The translations under genes were made by a program, and so were the position numbers. A stretch of 64,000 nt of DNA from Odontesthes bonariensis (Eukaryota; Chordata; Actinopteri; Atheriniformes; Atherinopsidae): the NCBI RefSeq assembly GCF_027942865.1, contig NC_134507.1, forward strand, positions 38,102,797 to 38,166,796, in the 5' to 3' direction. The notes beneath the pieces are model-generated. The model made no database searches, was not told the origin of the DNA, and saw only the letters and a list, made by a program, of their open reading frames with translations. Below, in pieces: positions 21,960 to 32,639 of the stretch; within the stretch, counting starts at the first letter, position 1; the number at the start of each line of letters is the position of its first letter.

Positions 21960-23683
21960 CTAGCGGGCACTTGGGAAGAACTTTTTCTGCTGCCCAGAAC
22001 CATGGCTGTCAGTAATATGCTCCTTCAAGTAGTGGACATCCTGAAAGTAGTCTTTGCCCTTCTCATGCTGCTGGCTGAAGGTGCTGTAGGTTCCAGAGGG
22101 GTACAAGCCGTACAAAAGCCTGTAGTCAAAGTTAGGAGATCCACCCACACCAAAGCGTGGCACCAGTACGGTTGCGGATCCAGGTCCAGACCCTTGGCGG
22201 TCATCCGGGTAGCCGAATTCCTCCGTCTGCTGCTGGTAATTCCCGAGTTCAGCTTCCTTGGTGACACTGGCGGTTTCCCCTGACTGGAGGACAGGGCCAG
22301 GTGGTGACAGAGGGGCTGCAGGGAGAACGTCAGTGAGGCTGAGGGCTTGGGCTGACGCATCCTCAAAGACTGAGGGAGCAATAGCCCACTGGGTTTCTGT
22401 GTGGAGACATTTCATCATTAGTCCTTTTCACAGCAGAAGTTCTGATAGCACAGAGTGTTGACATCCCAGTTTCCTTGGACGTAAATCTACAGAGATTTTG
22501 AGCAGACTGAATGAGAAGCACAGGTGCAATGCTCAGGTTCCCTTTGGTGCCCCAGTAAGGCTGCTTAAAGTGAAGGGCCTTTCCTCCAAGCAGAAGGGAG
22601 CCACTATTACACAGCTGAGCATAATTTTGTGTTTTAATACACATGTTCTGAAAAAAAAAAAAAAAAAAAAAAAAAAAGGAAGCCAAACACAGCAGGTTTC
22701 TGCTTCATAATAGAGCTCAACAAGATTTGGTAGTGGCAACATGAAAACGCACAGACACCTTTAGGCTTCCAAACATATTTTGGGCCATCTACACTCCAAG
22801 CAGAAGATTTACCTTGTGGTCCAGGTTGGGCAGCTCCAGGTTGCAGAGCGCCAGCGTCAGATCCTACATCAACAGGCACATAAGTGACAGTAGAGTATCC
22901 TGTTGCAGGCAGGCCAGAGCTCAAGCTGCTCAATGCTGGACCCGTCTGAACAGCCTGTGGGACACCAGAAGCTTGCACGGCCATTTGCACGGGCACAACG
23001 GAGCCAGAGCTGCTGAATCTTGGGTCTGCCTGAAGAGCACCTTGGACAAGGCCGGGAGCTTGGACAAGGCCGGGAGCTTGGACAAGGCCGGGAGCTTGGA
23101 CAAGGCCGGGAGCTTGGACAAGGCCGGGAGCTTGGACAAGGCCGGGAGCTTGGACAAGGCCGGGAGCTTGGACAAGGCCGGGAGCTTGGACAAGGCCGGG
23201 AGCTTGGACAACCATTTGCACTGGCACAAGTGAGCCATAGCCACTGAGTCTTGGGTCTGCCTGAAGAGCAGGTTGACTTTGACCAGAGACCAGCACAGGT
23301 GTCGCCATATAAGTGTTACTGGAAGCAGTGTTGGGCACGGTCACCGGGCGGCCAGCGGCTGCTCCCTGGTAAGAGCCAAAATGACCTGCAGCTCTTGTGC
23401 CGCTGCTGCTCTGGCCTGCTGATTTTGAACCTGGGTGCATGAGAACAAGTTTAGCAGAAGCTAATTCAAGCAAGCATGTAATGTTTTACCACAACAGATG
23501 ATAGCATACCTTTAGTGGGAAAACCCCATGTAGCAGCAGTCAACAAGGCAAAGAGGGAAACCCTGAAATTATGTACAACAAAGAGTAAGAATGCAGTATT
23601 ACTAATGTTTCCAATCAACCAATCAAAAAAACTGTAAAAGGCAGCTTGTGCTTATACCTCAGGAAGAACCCAGCAGCTGTCAT
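21960..23683 (-). CDS. Family B secreted QAPGLV-repeat protein, copy B1 (about 377 aa)
   Basis: Not recognised by name. Exons are 23683-23658, 23562-23510, 23430-22813 and 22396-21938, with the stop at 21962-21960. Exon 1 ends inside an Arg codon; exon 2 completes the signal peptide (VSLFALLTAATWGFP) and ends in phase 1. Exon 3 encodes a Ser/Gly/Ala-rich start, nine tandem hexapeptides QAPGLV and Ser/Val/Gln-rich segments. Exon 4 encodes an acidic region, a Gly-rich stretch and a Tyr-rich tail (NFDYRLLYGLYPSGTYSTF, KDYFQDVHYLKEH) ending KKFFPSAR. There is no cysteine in the mature part. Intron 3 is 416 bp, against 148 bp in B2, and holds an A/T homopolymer run of about 27 nt. Secretion is predicted; the role is unknown. 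Confidence 0.8.
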
Positions 23684-23723
23684 GGTGAAAACAAGCTATG
23701 AGAGGAAACAGCAAGGGTGAAGG

Positions 23724-23789
23724 TTTATAAATAATGCCACAGAGCAGCCCAGACCAATCAAAGCTTAACGTGCTAACAACAGACAGCTG
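23724..23789 (-). promoter_or_regulatory. B1 promoter: TATA, CCAAT and CAGCTG boxes
   Basis: Minus-strand TATAAA at 23729-23724, ATTGG (CCAAT on plus, 23754-23758) and CAGCTG at 23789-23784, all within 110 nt of the start codon. The order and spacing are the same in B2. Confidence 0.6.
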
Positions 23790-23859
23790 CTTGTGAGGGA
23801 CTATCAGGACAGGTGGACGCTGGAGGCTCATCTGGTTGGTCTGGTATCAGCCTCAGGCC

Positions 23860-24590
23860 ACATTTACACATAGCCGGGTATTTAGAGAAACAAATATTTC
23901 CCCCCCTCCATTTTCAATAATAACATCGTGCACACAACATCGTTTTCAAAAAACTTGTCATTTACATCAACCCGCATAAATACGCCGTCAAGCGCCATAA
24001 TAACTATGCCAAACCTATTGGCGGCAGTGTAGGGAAAGGAATAAAGCCATGCAAGCCAATCAAAATCCTCAGAATCGAGGACTTTCCTCATGTGAAGGAG
24101 GAGATAACGCGAGCAAATATCACAACAAAACTGAAGGCAATAAGAGGGAAATATAGACAGTCAGTGGATACTGGATGCAGGAGCGGCCACGGAAGAGTGG
24201 TGCTCCTCTATTTTGAACTGTGCGAGCAGGTTTGGGGTGGCAAATGCAATAAGGCCAGAATCGTTTGCACAAACGTAAAAATTAGTAGAACTTTAACATC
24301 ATCCATGATAATCCTGATCAGTAGCCAAACAAACTGTAAACATAAGGCGCTCGCATGACGTTAAGCATTTTCTGGCGCATAATGTGATGTTTAAGAACCT
24401 AAAACGCCGTTTCTCCCAGTTGACACGGCAACACATAACCGGCGTTATCAGAAATCTCCACTTTGGCCAGAGGTTTTAGAAATAATCGTTTTCTGTGATA
24501 AAAACGGGGTTTTGGTGTAAATGAGAGGCCAAGCCGCAGGAAAATATCTGCGTCTTCCTATCATGTAAACGGGCCCTTAGGCCTGAGGTC
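23860..24590 (+). mobile_element. PIF/Harbinger-type element with accessory-protein remnant
   Basis: The ends resemble a CATTTACACATAG / CATGTAAACGGGCCC inverted pair. The plus strand encodes KEEITRANITTKLKAIRGKY and, after a few residues, SGHGRVVLLYFELCEQVWGG, a well-known accessory-protein segment of fish Harbinger-type elements. It lies at the inner end of the B palindrome arm. Confidence 0.6.
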
Positions 24591-24641
24591 ATGCGTAGAT
24601 TTCAAAGCAAAGCAGAGATACAAGGCCAATAAACTAGGGAA

Positions 24642-24713
24642 GGGCTCGTCCGGGATTTGAACCCGGGACCTCTCGCACCCAAAGCGAGAATCATACCCCT
24701 AGAACAACGAGCC
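24642..24713 (-). tRNA. tRNA-Pro (anticodon TGG)
   Basis: On the minus strand it starts GGCTCGTTGTTCTAGGGG, has the loop CTTTGGGT (anticodon TGG), T-arm GGTTCAAATCC and a 7-bp acceptor stem closing with CGAGCC. Length is 72 nt, without intron. One D-stem base differs from the two sister genes (GTTGTTC instead of GTTGGTC), which may weaken it. Confidence 0.9.
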
Positions 24714-25266
24714 AGGGTTTGCAACTTTGGACGTCATACGAGCGCCGCGGGCCTTAGATAGCAAAATGATACCCTCGGAAGGTGCGTTCGATCATCGAAT
24801 AGAAACATCCTACAACTTTCAGTTCAGCTCACTCAATGTCAGTGTTGCTTCCATCTTTTTTATTTCAAAGTTCTCTTATTCTAAAGTGGAGATTAGTTGC
24901 CAAAAGTATGTGTAAATGAATCTGTAACACTACAAATCCCAGCTGTGAGTGTAAACTTGTGGAGGGTCAACGTAAACTCCAAGTAAAAGTCGGGATAACG
25001 GTTTGTCTAGCTAAAAATTGCATTGTAAAAAAAAGAAGAGTTGTTCACTTAACTGTCAGTGGCTTCAATGTTGGGGATGTTCAGTCTATGTCCTCAATAA
25101 CTTCACTCATGTTGAGTGAAGGGAGAGCCAGCTGCTACAGCTCCAAACAATATAGTAAGACAGGACATTTTTGCAATTGTTATCAGCACTCTTAATTAAC
25201 AATTTGATCAAGGAAGGTACCCAAAGTTAACCATCAAGCTTGCCGAATAGGTTTCTTAAAGTAGGA

Positions 25267-25338
25267 GGGCTCGTCCGGGATTTGAACCCGGGACCTCTCG
25301 CACCCGAAGCGAGAATCATACCCCTAGACCAACGAGCC
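25267..25338 (-). tRNA. tRNA-Pro (anticodon CGG)
   Basis: Minus strand, 72 nt. Identical to the neighbour apart from the D-arm base and anticodon (CTTCGGGT). Complete cloverleaf with canonical A and B box promoters. Confidence 0.95.
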
Positions 25339-25942
25339 AAAAGGTGGTCTTTTTGCGTTTCTTGAGAGCGCGCGGTCAGCTGACGTAGCCATGGAATCCT
25401 GGGAATTTGTGATTGCTTTCTTTCTTCTTTGACTTTTCCAGAGCAATCAGCCTATATTGTTTGGAGTTGGCTCTCCCTTCACTCAACATGAGTGAAGTTA
25501 TTAGGCACATACACTGAACAGCCCACAAAAACTCCTGAGACCAATGAGTCAATACTCACCGCCAGGTTCCACCAATTCACATCACATTTTATGAAGAAGC
25601 CCAACTTTAAGACAGAACAGGTCTATATCTCCATTTCTCTACCATTGACTTGAAGCGTTTCAATCTGGATTTATAGAACAAATACCAAAACTGCTTTAGA
25701 TAATACAGCAGAGGGTGTGCTTACATGATACAGGTATTTATGCGTGGATCTGTCTTTCAAATTCCAGATAAGAAATTCATTTAAGAAGGACTTGAAGCAA
25801 CTTTGGAATGAGTGGTGGAGGTTTGAGCTGTATTTCCCTATTTGGGGATTTGATTCCAAATGCATTCAATGTTATAGTTATTGATTCAATCATTCTCTGA
25901 TTTCACAGCAAAGCAGAGACACAAGGCCAGTAAACCAGGATA

Positions 25943-26014
25943 GGGCTCGTCCGGGATTTGAACCCGGGACCTCTCGCACCCTAAGCAAGAATCATACCCC
26001 TAGACCAACGAGCC
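25943..26014 (-). tRNA. tRNA-Pro (anticodon AGG)
   Basis: Minus strand, 72 nt, anticodon loop CTTAGGGT. One C-to-T change in the anticodon stem converts a C-G pair to a U-G wobble, which should be tolerated. Third proline isoacceptor of the cluster. Confidence 0.93.
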
Positions 26015-26273
26015 ACAAAGAAACAAAGTGGTTTTTGTGACTTATTTCTGAAATTCACGTGATCTCTGCATAAAACAGAGCTTGATGTTATTCAAATTAT
26101 CTCCACATGTGAAAACATTGGATTAAGTCCCAGTTCAATCTTCTGTACCTCAAGAATACTTTAAGCCATGAGATGAAGTGCCTCTAAGTACAGAATGTTT
26201 TGGAAGTCCAGCACTCCTGAAGCACTGCTGTAAACAGTTATGGCATCATGTTGATGTAAATAGTAACACCTTC

Positions 26274-26347
26274 AGGCTCTGCTGGGATTTGAACCCAGGA
26301 TCTCCTGTTTACTAGACAGGCACTTTGACCAACTAAGCCACAGCACC
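26274..26347 (-). tRNA. tRNA-Thr (anticodon AGT), slightly degenerate
   Basis: Minus strand: GGTGCTGTGGCTTAGTTGG, anticodon loop CTAGTAA, T-arm GGGTTCAAATCCC. The acceptor stem GGTGCTG/CAGAGCC has one G-A mismatch at the fourth pair and a G-U pair, so it may be a low-scoring or decaying gene. Confidence 0.8.
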
Positions 26348-26545
26348 ACATGGTTAAAAAAACTGATGAAAGCATAAAGAGCAGGAACTGGATCCATTTC
26401 AGGAAACAAGGTCCAGAGACTCTCTCAAAACTAACTGTGATTTCTAAAAACGTTTTTATCAAGTCTGACCAAAGAACAGACTCACAATAACCATGATGCT
26501 CATTGAAAGGTCCATCATTTGATGAAGAGCAACAATGCAAAGCAT

Positions 26546-27281
26546 AATCAAGTTCATCTGAAATAAATCTAAGATCTCCTCCATATCACTTAATAAAAGA
26601 GCAGCTCTGCATCATGTTGTCTCACGTTTCTACATCTCAGCTCAGATATTAATCTGAGCTTTAAACATCTCAGAGTGTGCATAAGGCAGTTAGCGTGACT
26701 TTAGTAAGAATCCACCCTCTGCTATGTTCCAAACACATCCATGCTTCTAGATCCTCTGGATGAGAGAGCTGCAGAGCTCCTTATTCCTGCCAAGGAGTCA
26801 ACATTATTTTAGAGTTATTTCCAGAACTCAGCAGGTTAACTTACTAAGACTCCAGTCTTATGTCACGCTGAGCTCACTTTTTTCCCTTTGAAACCCAACT
26901 AGCAGCTCCCACTAGTGAAGTGGACATGTGATGTGTTGGACCCCAATTTCATGACTGTGACGTGTTTGTGACGTATTAGAACCGAGGTTATAACCTGGAG
27001 TCCTTCAGACCAAATCTCTGTCACTCCCCTCACACTCCCCAGCCAGAGATTAGGGGCCCACAGTGATCTGCAGGACTTTGGTCCAGATGTTTAACACCGT
27101 ATCTGACCAAGCGTAATTCACCTTCTTTAAAACATCCCATGTTCATTCCTCACATGTTGCAACAAACCTTTTTAAATGGGATGTCAGAAGTGTTCATTTT
27201 CCGAGCTGAATTGAATGCAGCACGATCTGACTGGGTCCCAGGTGAGGTTTATGAGTGTAATTAGAGCAGGTAGAGCACCAA
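26546..27281 (+). repeat. Upstream block of A3, direct repeat of 12.7-13.45 kb
   Basis: Near-identical to the A2 upstream region, including the AGCAGCTCCCACTAGTG segment that marks the A1 boundary. No gene. Confidence 0.8.
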
Positions 27282-27295
27282 TATAAAGTCAGCTG
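27282..27295 (+). promoter_or_regulatory. A3 core promoter: TATA box and CAGCTG E-box
   Basis: TATAAA at 27282-27287, CAGCTG at 27290-27295. It is now 1.68 kb from the start codon because a hAT element lies between them. Confidence 0.6.
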
Positions 27296-27381
27296 CAGCC
27301 TCAGATGAGTTACAGCACAAATCTTCTCTCAACAGCAGTCACTAGATTGCTGTTTTGGACCAGTTTTATCTGAATTGTGTT

Positions 27382-28933
27382 TAGTGATGGCAAAACGAGG
27401 CTTTTTGAAGCATTGAATCATTTTGAACCATTGTGTCATAAAGTGGTTCACTACTCGAAGCTTCATTCAATTCCCTTGGGTGACACCTACTGGCGTAGCG
27501 ATTGTTGCACCATATGAAGCCCTGCGAATGTGATGCATATAATAACACGTATGTGTGTGTGTTGTACATATGGGTTTGTAGTACCTCATTAAAGATTGAT
27601 TAATTTACCCATGAAATAATAATTTGCCCTCTCCGGGTCAGGAATGAGATCCTTCCCCAAGTGGAGGAGTTCAAGTATCTCGGGGTCTTGTTCACGAGTG
27701 AGGGGCGAATGCGGGAGGTTGACAGGCGGATCGGTGCGCCATCAGCCAGAAGGAGAAGCTCTCGATTTACTGGTCAATCTATGTTCTTACCCTCACCTAT
27801 GGTCACGAGCTGTGTGGGTAGTGACCGAAAGAACGAGATCGCCAATAGCCTATAAGCGGCCGAAATGAGTTTCCTCCGCAGGGTGGGCTCTCCCTTAAGG
27901 CTGAGTTATACCTCTTTTAACTGCCCTTGCGCTTGCGTCTTGCGCTTGTGTTAATGGCTCGAGACGTTTATGCTTCATTTTGCTTTGCCGGCGGTTGCGT
28001 GTGCTGCGTGGCGATTCACCGCCAGGACAGTAGGTGGATAGAGTGAGAAGCTCGGTCATCCGGGAGGGGCTCGGAGTAGAACCGCTGCTCCTCTGCATCC
28101 AGAGGAGTCAGATGAGGTGGCTCGGGCATCTGGTTAGGATGCCTCCTGGACGCCTGGTGAGACACGTCCCACTGGGAGGAGACCCCGGGGAAGACCCCGG
28201 ACACGTTGGATCTCTGGCAGGGGAACGCCTCGGGGTCCCCCCAGAAGAGCTGGAGGAAGTGGCCGGGGACAGGGACGTCTGGGTTTCTCTGCTTAAGCTG
28301 CTGCCCCCGCAACCCGACCCCCGGAGAAGAGATGGATGGAATAATAATTTAAAAACAATGTGAACATTTTTGGTTTGTCATTCATATTTTCTTTGGGAGT
28401 GTGCTTGGTGTAATAAAGAGGGTGCTTGTGTTACTTCAGGTGTTTTTATTAAAGAAAAGTAGTTTTTGCACAGTAGAAGGACTCAAACGGTTTCTTTTTT
28501 TTTTGGAGTCAATTTCTCCAGCTTTGGAAAATACTCTGTCACAGGGAACAGAGGAGGCTGGTGTGACAAGGAAATGTTTGGGTCGACATATTCCCAGACT
28601 TTAGAACGCTTCCTCGATGGTTGCTCCATGAGCGAATAATCCAAAACTCCGAATATCAAAAAACGAGAGCTGTTCGTAACGTATAATACGTGTAGAACGG
28701 GGACATGAACCGGGGCTTCAGCCATCTTGAATACACTGAATCGCGGCAAATGTTCAAAGCTCCGCACATCAACTGGAAGCAGTCAGCTGACTCGGTCTGA
28801 ATGAAGCAGTGAAGTGGTTCAAACGTCATCAGTGACGTCACATGAAGCAAGCTCCGGCCCACTGCTTCACTATAACTACCCTGTCGAGTTTGAAGCGTGC
28901 TTCGGAGCTTCGGTGTTGGAGGTAACATCACTA
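27382..28933 (-). mobile_element. hAT element inserted in the 5' leader of A3
   Basis: Termini TAGTGATGG and CATCACTA, flanked by the 8-bp direct repeat ATTGTGTT (27374-27381 and 28934-28941). The other A copies show a single ATTGTGTT at this site. On the minus strand at about 28483-28767 a frame with SRKRSKVWEYVDPN resembles the start of a BED-type zinc finger as found in hAT transposases; the catalytic part is missing. It holds a nested RTE-like LINE fragment. Confidence 0.92.
27630..28335 (+). mobile_element. RTE-like LINE 3' fragment nested in the hAT element
   Basis: The plus strand encodes VEEFKYLGVLFTSEG near 27661 and QMRWLGHLVRMPPGRLV, then ERLGVPPEELEEVAGDRDVW near 28100-28320, the C-terminal region of a fish LINE ORF. 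The two parts are separated by a short insertion at about 27897-28020. Confidence 0.6.
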
Positions 28934-28964
28934 ATTGTGTTGCTTCTGTTTTGTCTTGTTCAAC

Positions 28965-29963
28965 ATGTTGTTTAAGGTTTTCTTCAGGTGAGTCTTCATG
29001 TTTAATGGTTTAGGTTTTTGTTCTCCTATATACTAAAGTTTCTTTCTTTTCTTTTGAAATCCAAACAGGATTTCCTGGCTTTGTGTCCTGCTCTTCAGCA
29101 TTGGAACATGTTATCCCCCCCAGAAAAGCAAGTATATCAACATTTAGGTGCAGTTTATATAAAGGCAGCCAACATGGGAAGTTGTTTAGGAATGAGAGAG
29201 AAGAGGGTCTGCAACTATATTAATCATGCAGCACCAAATCTTCCAATATATTAGACTTCAGGTTTAATGACCCACTTGAACTGCAGATACTCCTTTAGCT
29301 TTGTTTCTTGTTACTAAACATATTGGCAGTGATACAGAGGCTACTGAGAGCACGACTAACCATGCTGTCATACTTTGCTTCAACTAATTTCTGGGCTCAG
29401 GTCAAAACAGTGGATCCTCTGGCTCTGGTAGTAGCACGTCTGGGTCTGGCTACGGCAGCAGCGGCTCCTCTGGGTCTGGCTACGGCAGCAGCGGCTCCTC
29501 TGGCTCTGGCTACGGCAGCGTCTCCTCTGGCTCTGGCTACGGCAGCAGCGGCTCCTCTGGCTCTGGCTACGGCAGCAGCGGCTCCTCTGGCTCTGGCTAC
29601 AGCAGCAGCGGCTCCTCTGGGTCTGGCTACGGCAGCAGCGTCTCCTCTGGGTCTGGCTACGGCAGCAGCGTCTCCTCTGGGTCTAATGCTGGCTTTACTG
29701 CGCAGGACGCAGACTTTGCCCGTTTCCTTGCTGCCCTAATGAACTTGAAGATCGACCGTTCTTTCCCACAGTCTGCCTGGACCTCCGACCAGGTCCCTAA
29801 GGACACATCTGAGATGCGCGCTGTATACCCTTCATCCCACGTCGTCCAGTCCAGCAATGGCTACCAACGAGCCCGCGACTCCAGTTCGTACGCCAAATAC
29901 TCCCAGGATGCTTTTGACCACTTTGATGCCAAGACTGGGTCTAAAGGGCAGAAGTTGTACTAA
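28965..29963 (+). CDS. Family A secreted Gly/Ser/Tyr repeat protein, copy A3 (about 214 aa)
   Basis: Exons are 28965-28987, 29069-29127 and 29401-29964, with the stop at 29961-29963. Signal peptide and C-terminal tail match A2. The array differs: most units carry an extra Ser codon, giving an 11-residue period (GYGSSGSSGSG) with some Val for Gly. The GC donor at 29128 is kept. The reading frame is intact. The transcription unit would include the 1.55-kb hAT insertion in the leader unless it is spliced out or a new start is used, so expression is uncertain. Confidence 0.78.
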
Positions 29964-30088
29964 GGTAAAGCTGGACTAGTGTCTGAAGTATTGAGACTCC
30001 TGTATCAATACTGACCCCTTCTGTTTTCTGCAGGTGACTCTCATGGACACTTCCATGGAGATTCCAACATGTGGCTGAGCTCTGGCAA

Positions 30089-30094
30089 AATAAA
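30089..30094 (+). terminator. Polyadenylation signal of A3
   Basis: AATAAA in the last exon starting at 30034. Confidence 0.75.
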
Positions 30095-30099
30095 CATGA

Positions 30100-31030
30100 C
30101 CAATAATACGTGGTCTGTGTATTGAATACTTGATCTCAAGGTTTGTTTTCACTTCATAGAAGATTTGAGTCTTCACCACACTCACTGAGGCTGACTCTGC
30201 TTTTGAAGGGCAAACTGAATACTTCTGCTTTAAATTCTACCACTACATGTTTCCTTCTCCTCATGGTTGAATTGCATTACACAAACCCAGACCAAAATAA
30301 CTTGATGAAGCTCAATACAGTGGCCCTGCTTGCCCTTGCACAATGAAGGTGCCTCAGTTAAATCTGCACTCGCTGGCCTTTTCCAAGCTTTAATTGCATG
30401 TGACTCATTAGCTTATGCTACGTAGCTTTGTCCCTCCTCTGCTTGGTGTCTTCTGTGTGCCTCAACAGAGCCATACATCCCTCTTAACCAACTTTGTCTC
30501 GACTTGCCTTCTGTGTGTGAGGCCACTGCTTCATACAGACTCGGTCCTTAACGTGGCATTGCACATCTTCCCATGTTGGTTTTCATCCTACACAAGACTT
30601 GAATATCTCCTCTGCTTTTGTTTTCCTGATTCTACCACATGTGGAAGATGCATTTTCGAATTCCATCGAGCGCAAAGCTACATGATCAATTTCCAAAATA
30701 TTTTTTAACTTAGTTTCAGATCACTTTCAAAGTACTCTCCTGATACGGCTCTCTAGAAAAGGTCTCCAAACAGTTCTAGCAGAGTCCCAGTGAATGGAAG
30801 TGTGGAAATTATTAGACCTTTTGCTGAGTGGACTGGAGAGCTGTCCAGGGTGTACCCTGACTCTCTTTCAATTGGCAGCAGGGATAGGCTAAAGCAGAGC
30901 TACTCATTATGCGGCTCCTCAACCTTTAATTGGCGGCTCGCACTCGCATAGTAGCTTATGACAATATGGTAACAATAACCAATTTTTTCAAATAACATAC
31001 GGCGAACACTGCACAGTACTAAGTATTAAT
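30100..31030 (+). repeat. 3' flank of A3
   Basis: Homologous to the A2 flank with several small deletions. Homology ends at about 31030, where sequence starting TTAAAGGTTGGGTAGGG begins, the end type of the TTAA-flanked element near 39.2-39.7 kb. Confidence 0.7.
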
Positions 31031-31500
31031 TAAGGCTTAAAGGTTGGGTAGGGCTTCTTTTTCTGGAGCATTTTTTTACTCTGCTAGGGGTAGGCTAATT
31101 GAGCTAGCCACGCTACGTGGCTCCACACTGGCAAAAGGGACCTGGCTCGCTATCGGTTGATTTTCAACAGTAAAGAGCCGAGCTTCCAATTGATGAATTG
31201 ACAGATGTAGTGGAGGAGGGGCCTATACCCTGGGCCCTCCAATGTTGATTAGCCAGACACTAGAGGAACTGTTAACATTGGTTATCACATCAAAGGCCAG
31301 CCCAATTACATTAAAACTCTATTTCGCACCGGACCACCGGGAAAAGTCCCGGTACTCCCGATGACCAGTCCGCCCTTGCATACAATAAATACATTATTAC
31401 TGACCTGGACAATGATGCATTCAGGTTCAGTTACTGTTGTCCCATTTTTAATCACATATATATAAAGGATCCCTGCTTCTGTTTTCATTTACATCTCAAA
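31031..31500. repeat. Repeat remnants, including a hAT-type end
   Basis: Contains the end of a piggyBac-like element and, at 31328-31375, CCGGGAAAAGTCCCGG followed by CCAGTCCGCC, typical of a fish hAT end. No gene. Confidence 0.4.
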
Positions 31501-31530
31501 CACCATTCATACAACCCATGTTTACCACTA

Positions 31531-32607
31531 TTGCCTGGGCTCTATGAACATGTGCTGCATATTATTTACAGTTCAGATCATAAAGCTGAAAAAGAGAGGG
31601 TATCCTCACAGTTTTGCATGACATCACAGTGGAAACATGTCATCAGAGGACATGACATCACTGTAGTTTCTAAAAGCCTGAAAGACAAAGCGCCTGAAAA
31701 ACAACACGTACTTAAAAAGTCATTTAGACAAACGCTAAAAAACAACAAGCAAAACGAGTCAAAGCAGAATATCCTCTCCTGCACTTCTGTGGGGTGACAC
31801 AGTAGATGAAGAGATTCTGGAAAATGAGTCTGAGGGTTTTTACATATTTCCCTTTGAAAGTGGCAAAGAGGAAAGTTGTGAGGAACCCGCCAACAGGCCA
31901 GAAGCTGTAACAGTAAGCTCAGGAAACCATCAATCCCAGGTCTCTGCTGCTTCCAACACAGCCAACACAGAAAATCTGCTGTTGTTAGAGGAGCAGTCAG
32001 AGGTCTCTGCTGCTGCTGGGACTCCTCACTCAGAGGATGTCCAGCTCCTGCAGAATCATCCGCAGGCCTCTGCAGCTCAACACGGCAAGAGGAAGTTTAC
32101 AGATTCAGGAAGCTATCCCACTCCCTCTGTGGGCAGCACTCAGAGGGAGTTTTGTTGTCAGCTCAGAGAGCTGGACTGGACAGAAACAGTCTAAATACAG
32201 ATCAGGTTTCTACACATACTTCTGCAGCTGTCACTGAGCACTGATGTTGAAGATGATCGTCCTGTTGTGACCAGTTGTGGGTCAGACTAAATACAGAGCA
32301 CCTTGAACTAATACATATCATCCCTTTCTTTAGTAAAGCATAAAGTATGTGTGAGGGTTTCTATATATTTCCCTTTGAAAGTGGCAAAGAGGAAAGTTGT
32401 GAGGAACCCGCCAACAGGCCAGAAGCTGTAACAGCGAGCTCAGGAAACCATCAATCCCAGGTCTCTGCTGCTTCCAATACACCCAACAAAGAAAACACGT
32501 CTACACGTAGAGGCACGTCTACGTCTACGCCAGTTCCTACGCTTATGCGGGTGACTCATGTAAATACAATATTTGATATAAACTCGTGTCAGCAACAGCC
32601 AGCATAA
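31531..32607 (+). pseudogene. Unidentified coding-like fragments with an internal duplication
   Basis: Three plus-strand frames (31531-31797, about 31803-32194 and 32347-32607) could be pieces of one gene. A stretch of about 150 bp encoding EGFYIFPFESGKEESCEEP and onward is present twice (31833 and 32353) with few differences, so the second copy arose by local duplication. I do not recognise the protein, and see no clear splice pattern. It could be a gene fragment or transposon-derived. Confidence 0.4.
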
Positions 32608-32639
32608 CAGTGTGTCCTTAGCCAACGTACAAAGAAGCA

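Larger units (their letters stand above)
24714..26545. other. Spacers of the tRNA cluster
   Basis: Between the tRNA genes I see only non-coding sequence. A 30-bp stretch with CTCACTCATGTTGAGTGAAG near 25108-25135 recurs inverted near 25478-25500. Confidence 0.4.

Noticed and set aside
23040-23215. Regular short repeats that could look like a CRISPR array
   Set aside because: Units are contiguous 18-bp coding repeats without spacers; same for the 30-bp array of family A.
22814-23247. Antisense ORFs with LDKAGS and GQGREL repeats across B1 (and across B2)
   Set aside because: Shadow frames of the QAPGLV array; an 18-bp repeat keeps all frames open.
22634-23473. 279-aa reading frame running through the B1 exon 3 donor into intron 3
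   Set aside because: It reads through the intron, including the T run. The GTAAAT donor and the conserved exon 4 in both copies support splicing at 22813.
24642-26014. tRNA-Pro copies as SINE heads
   Set aside because: They are complete tRNA genes of 72 nt with different anticodons and lack a common downstream body or tail.
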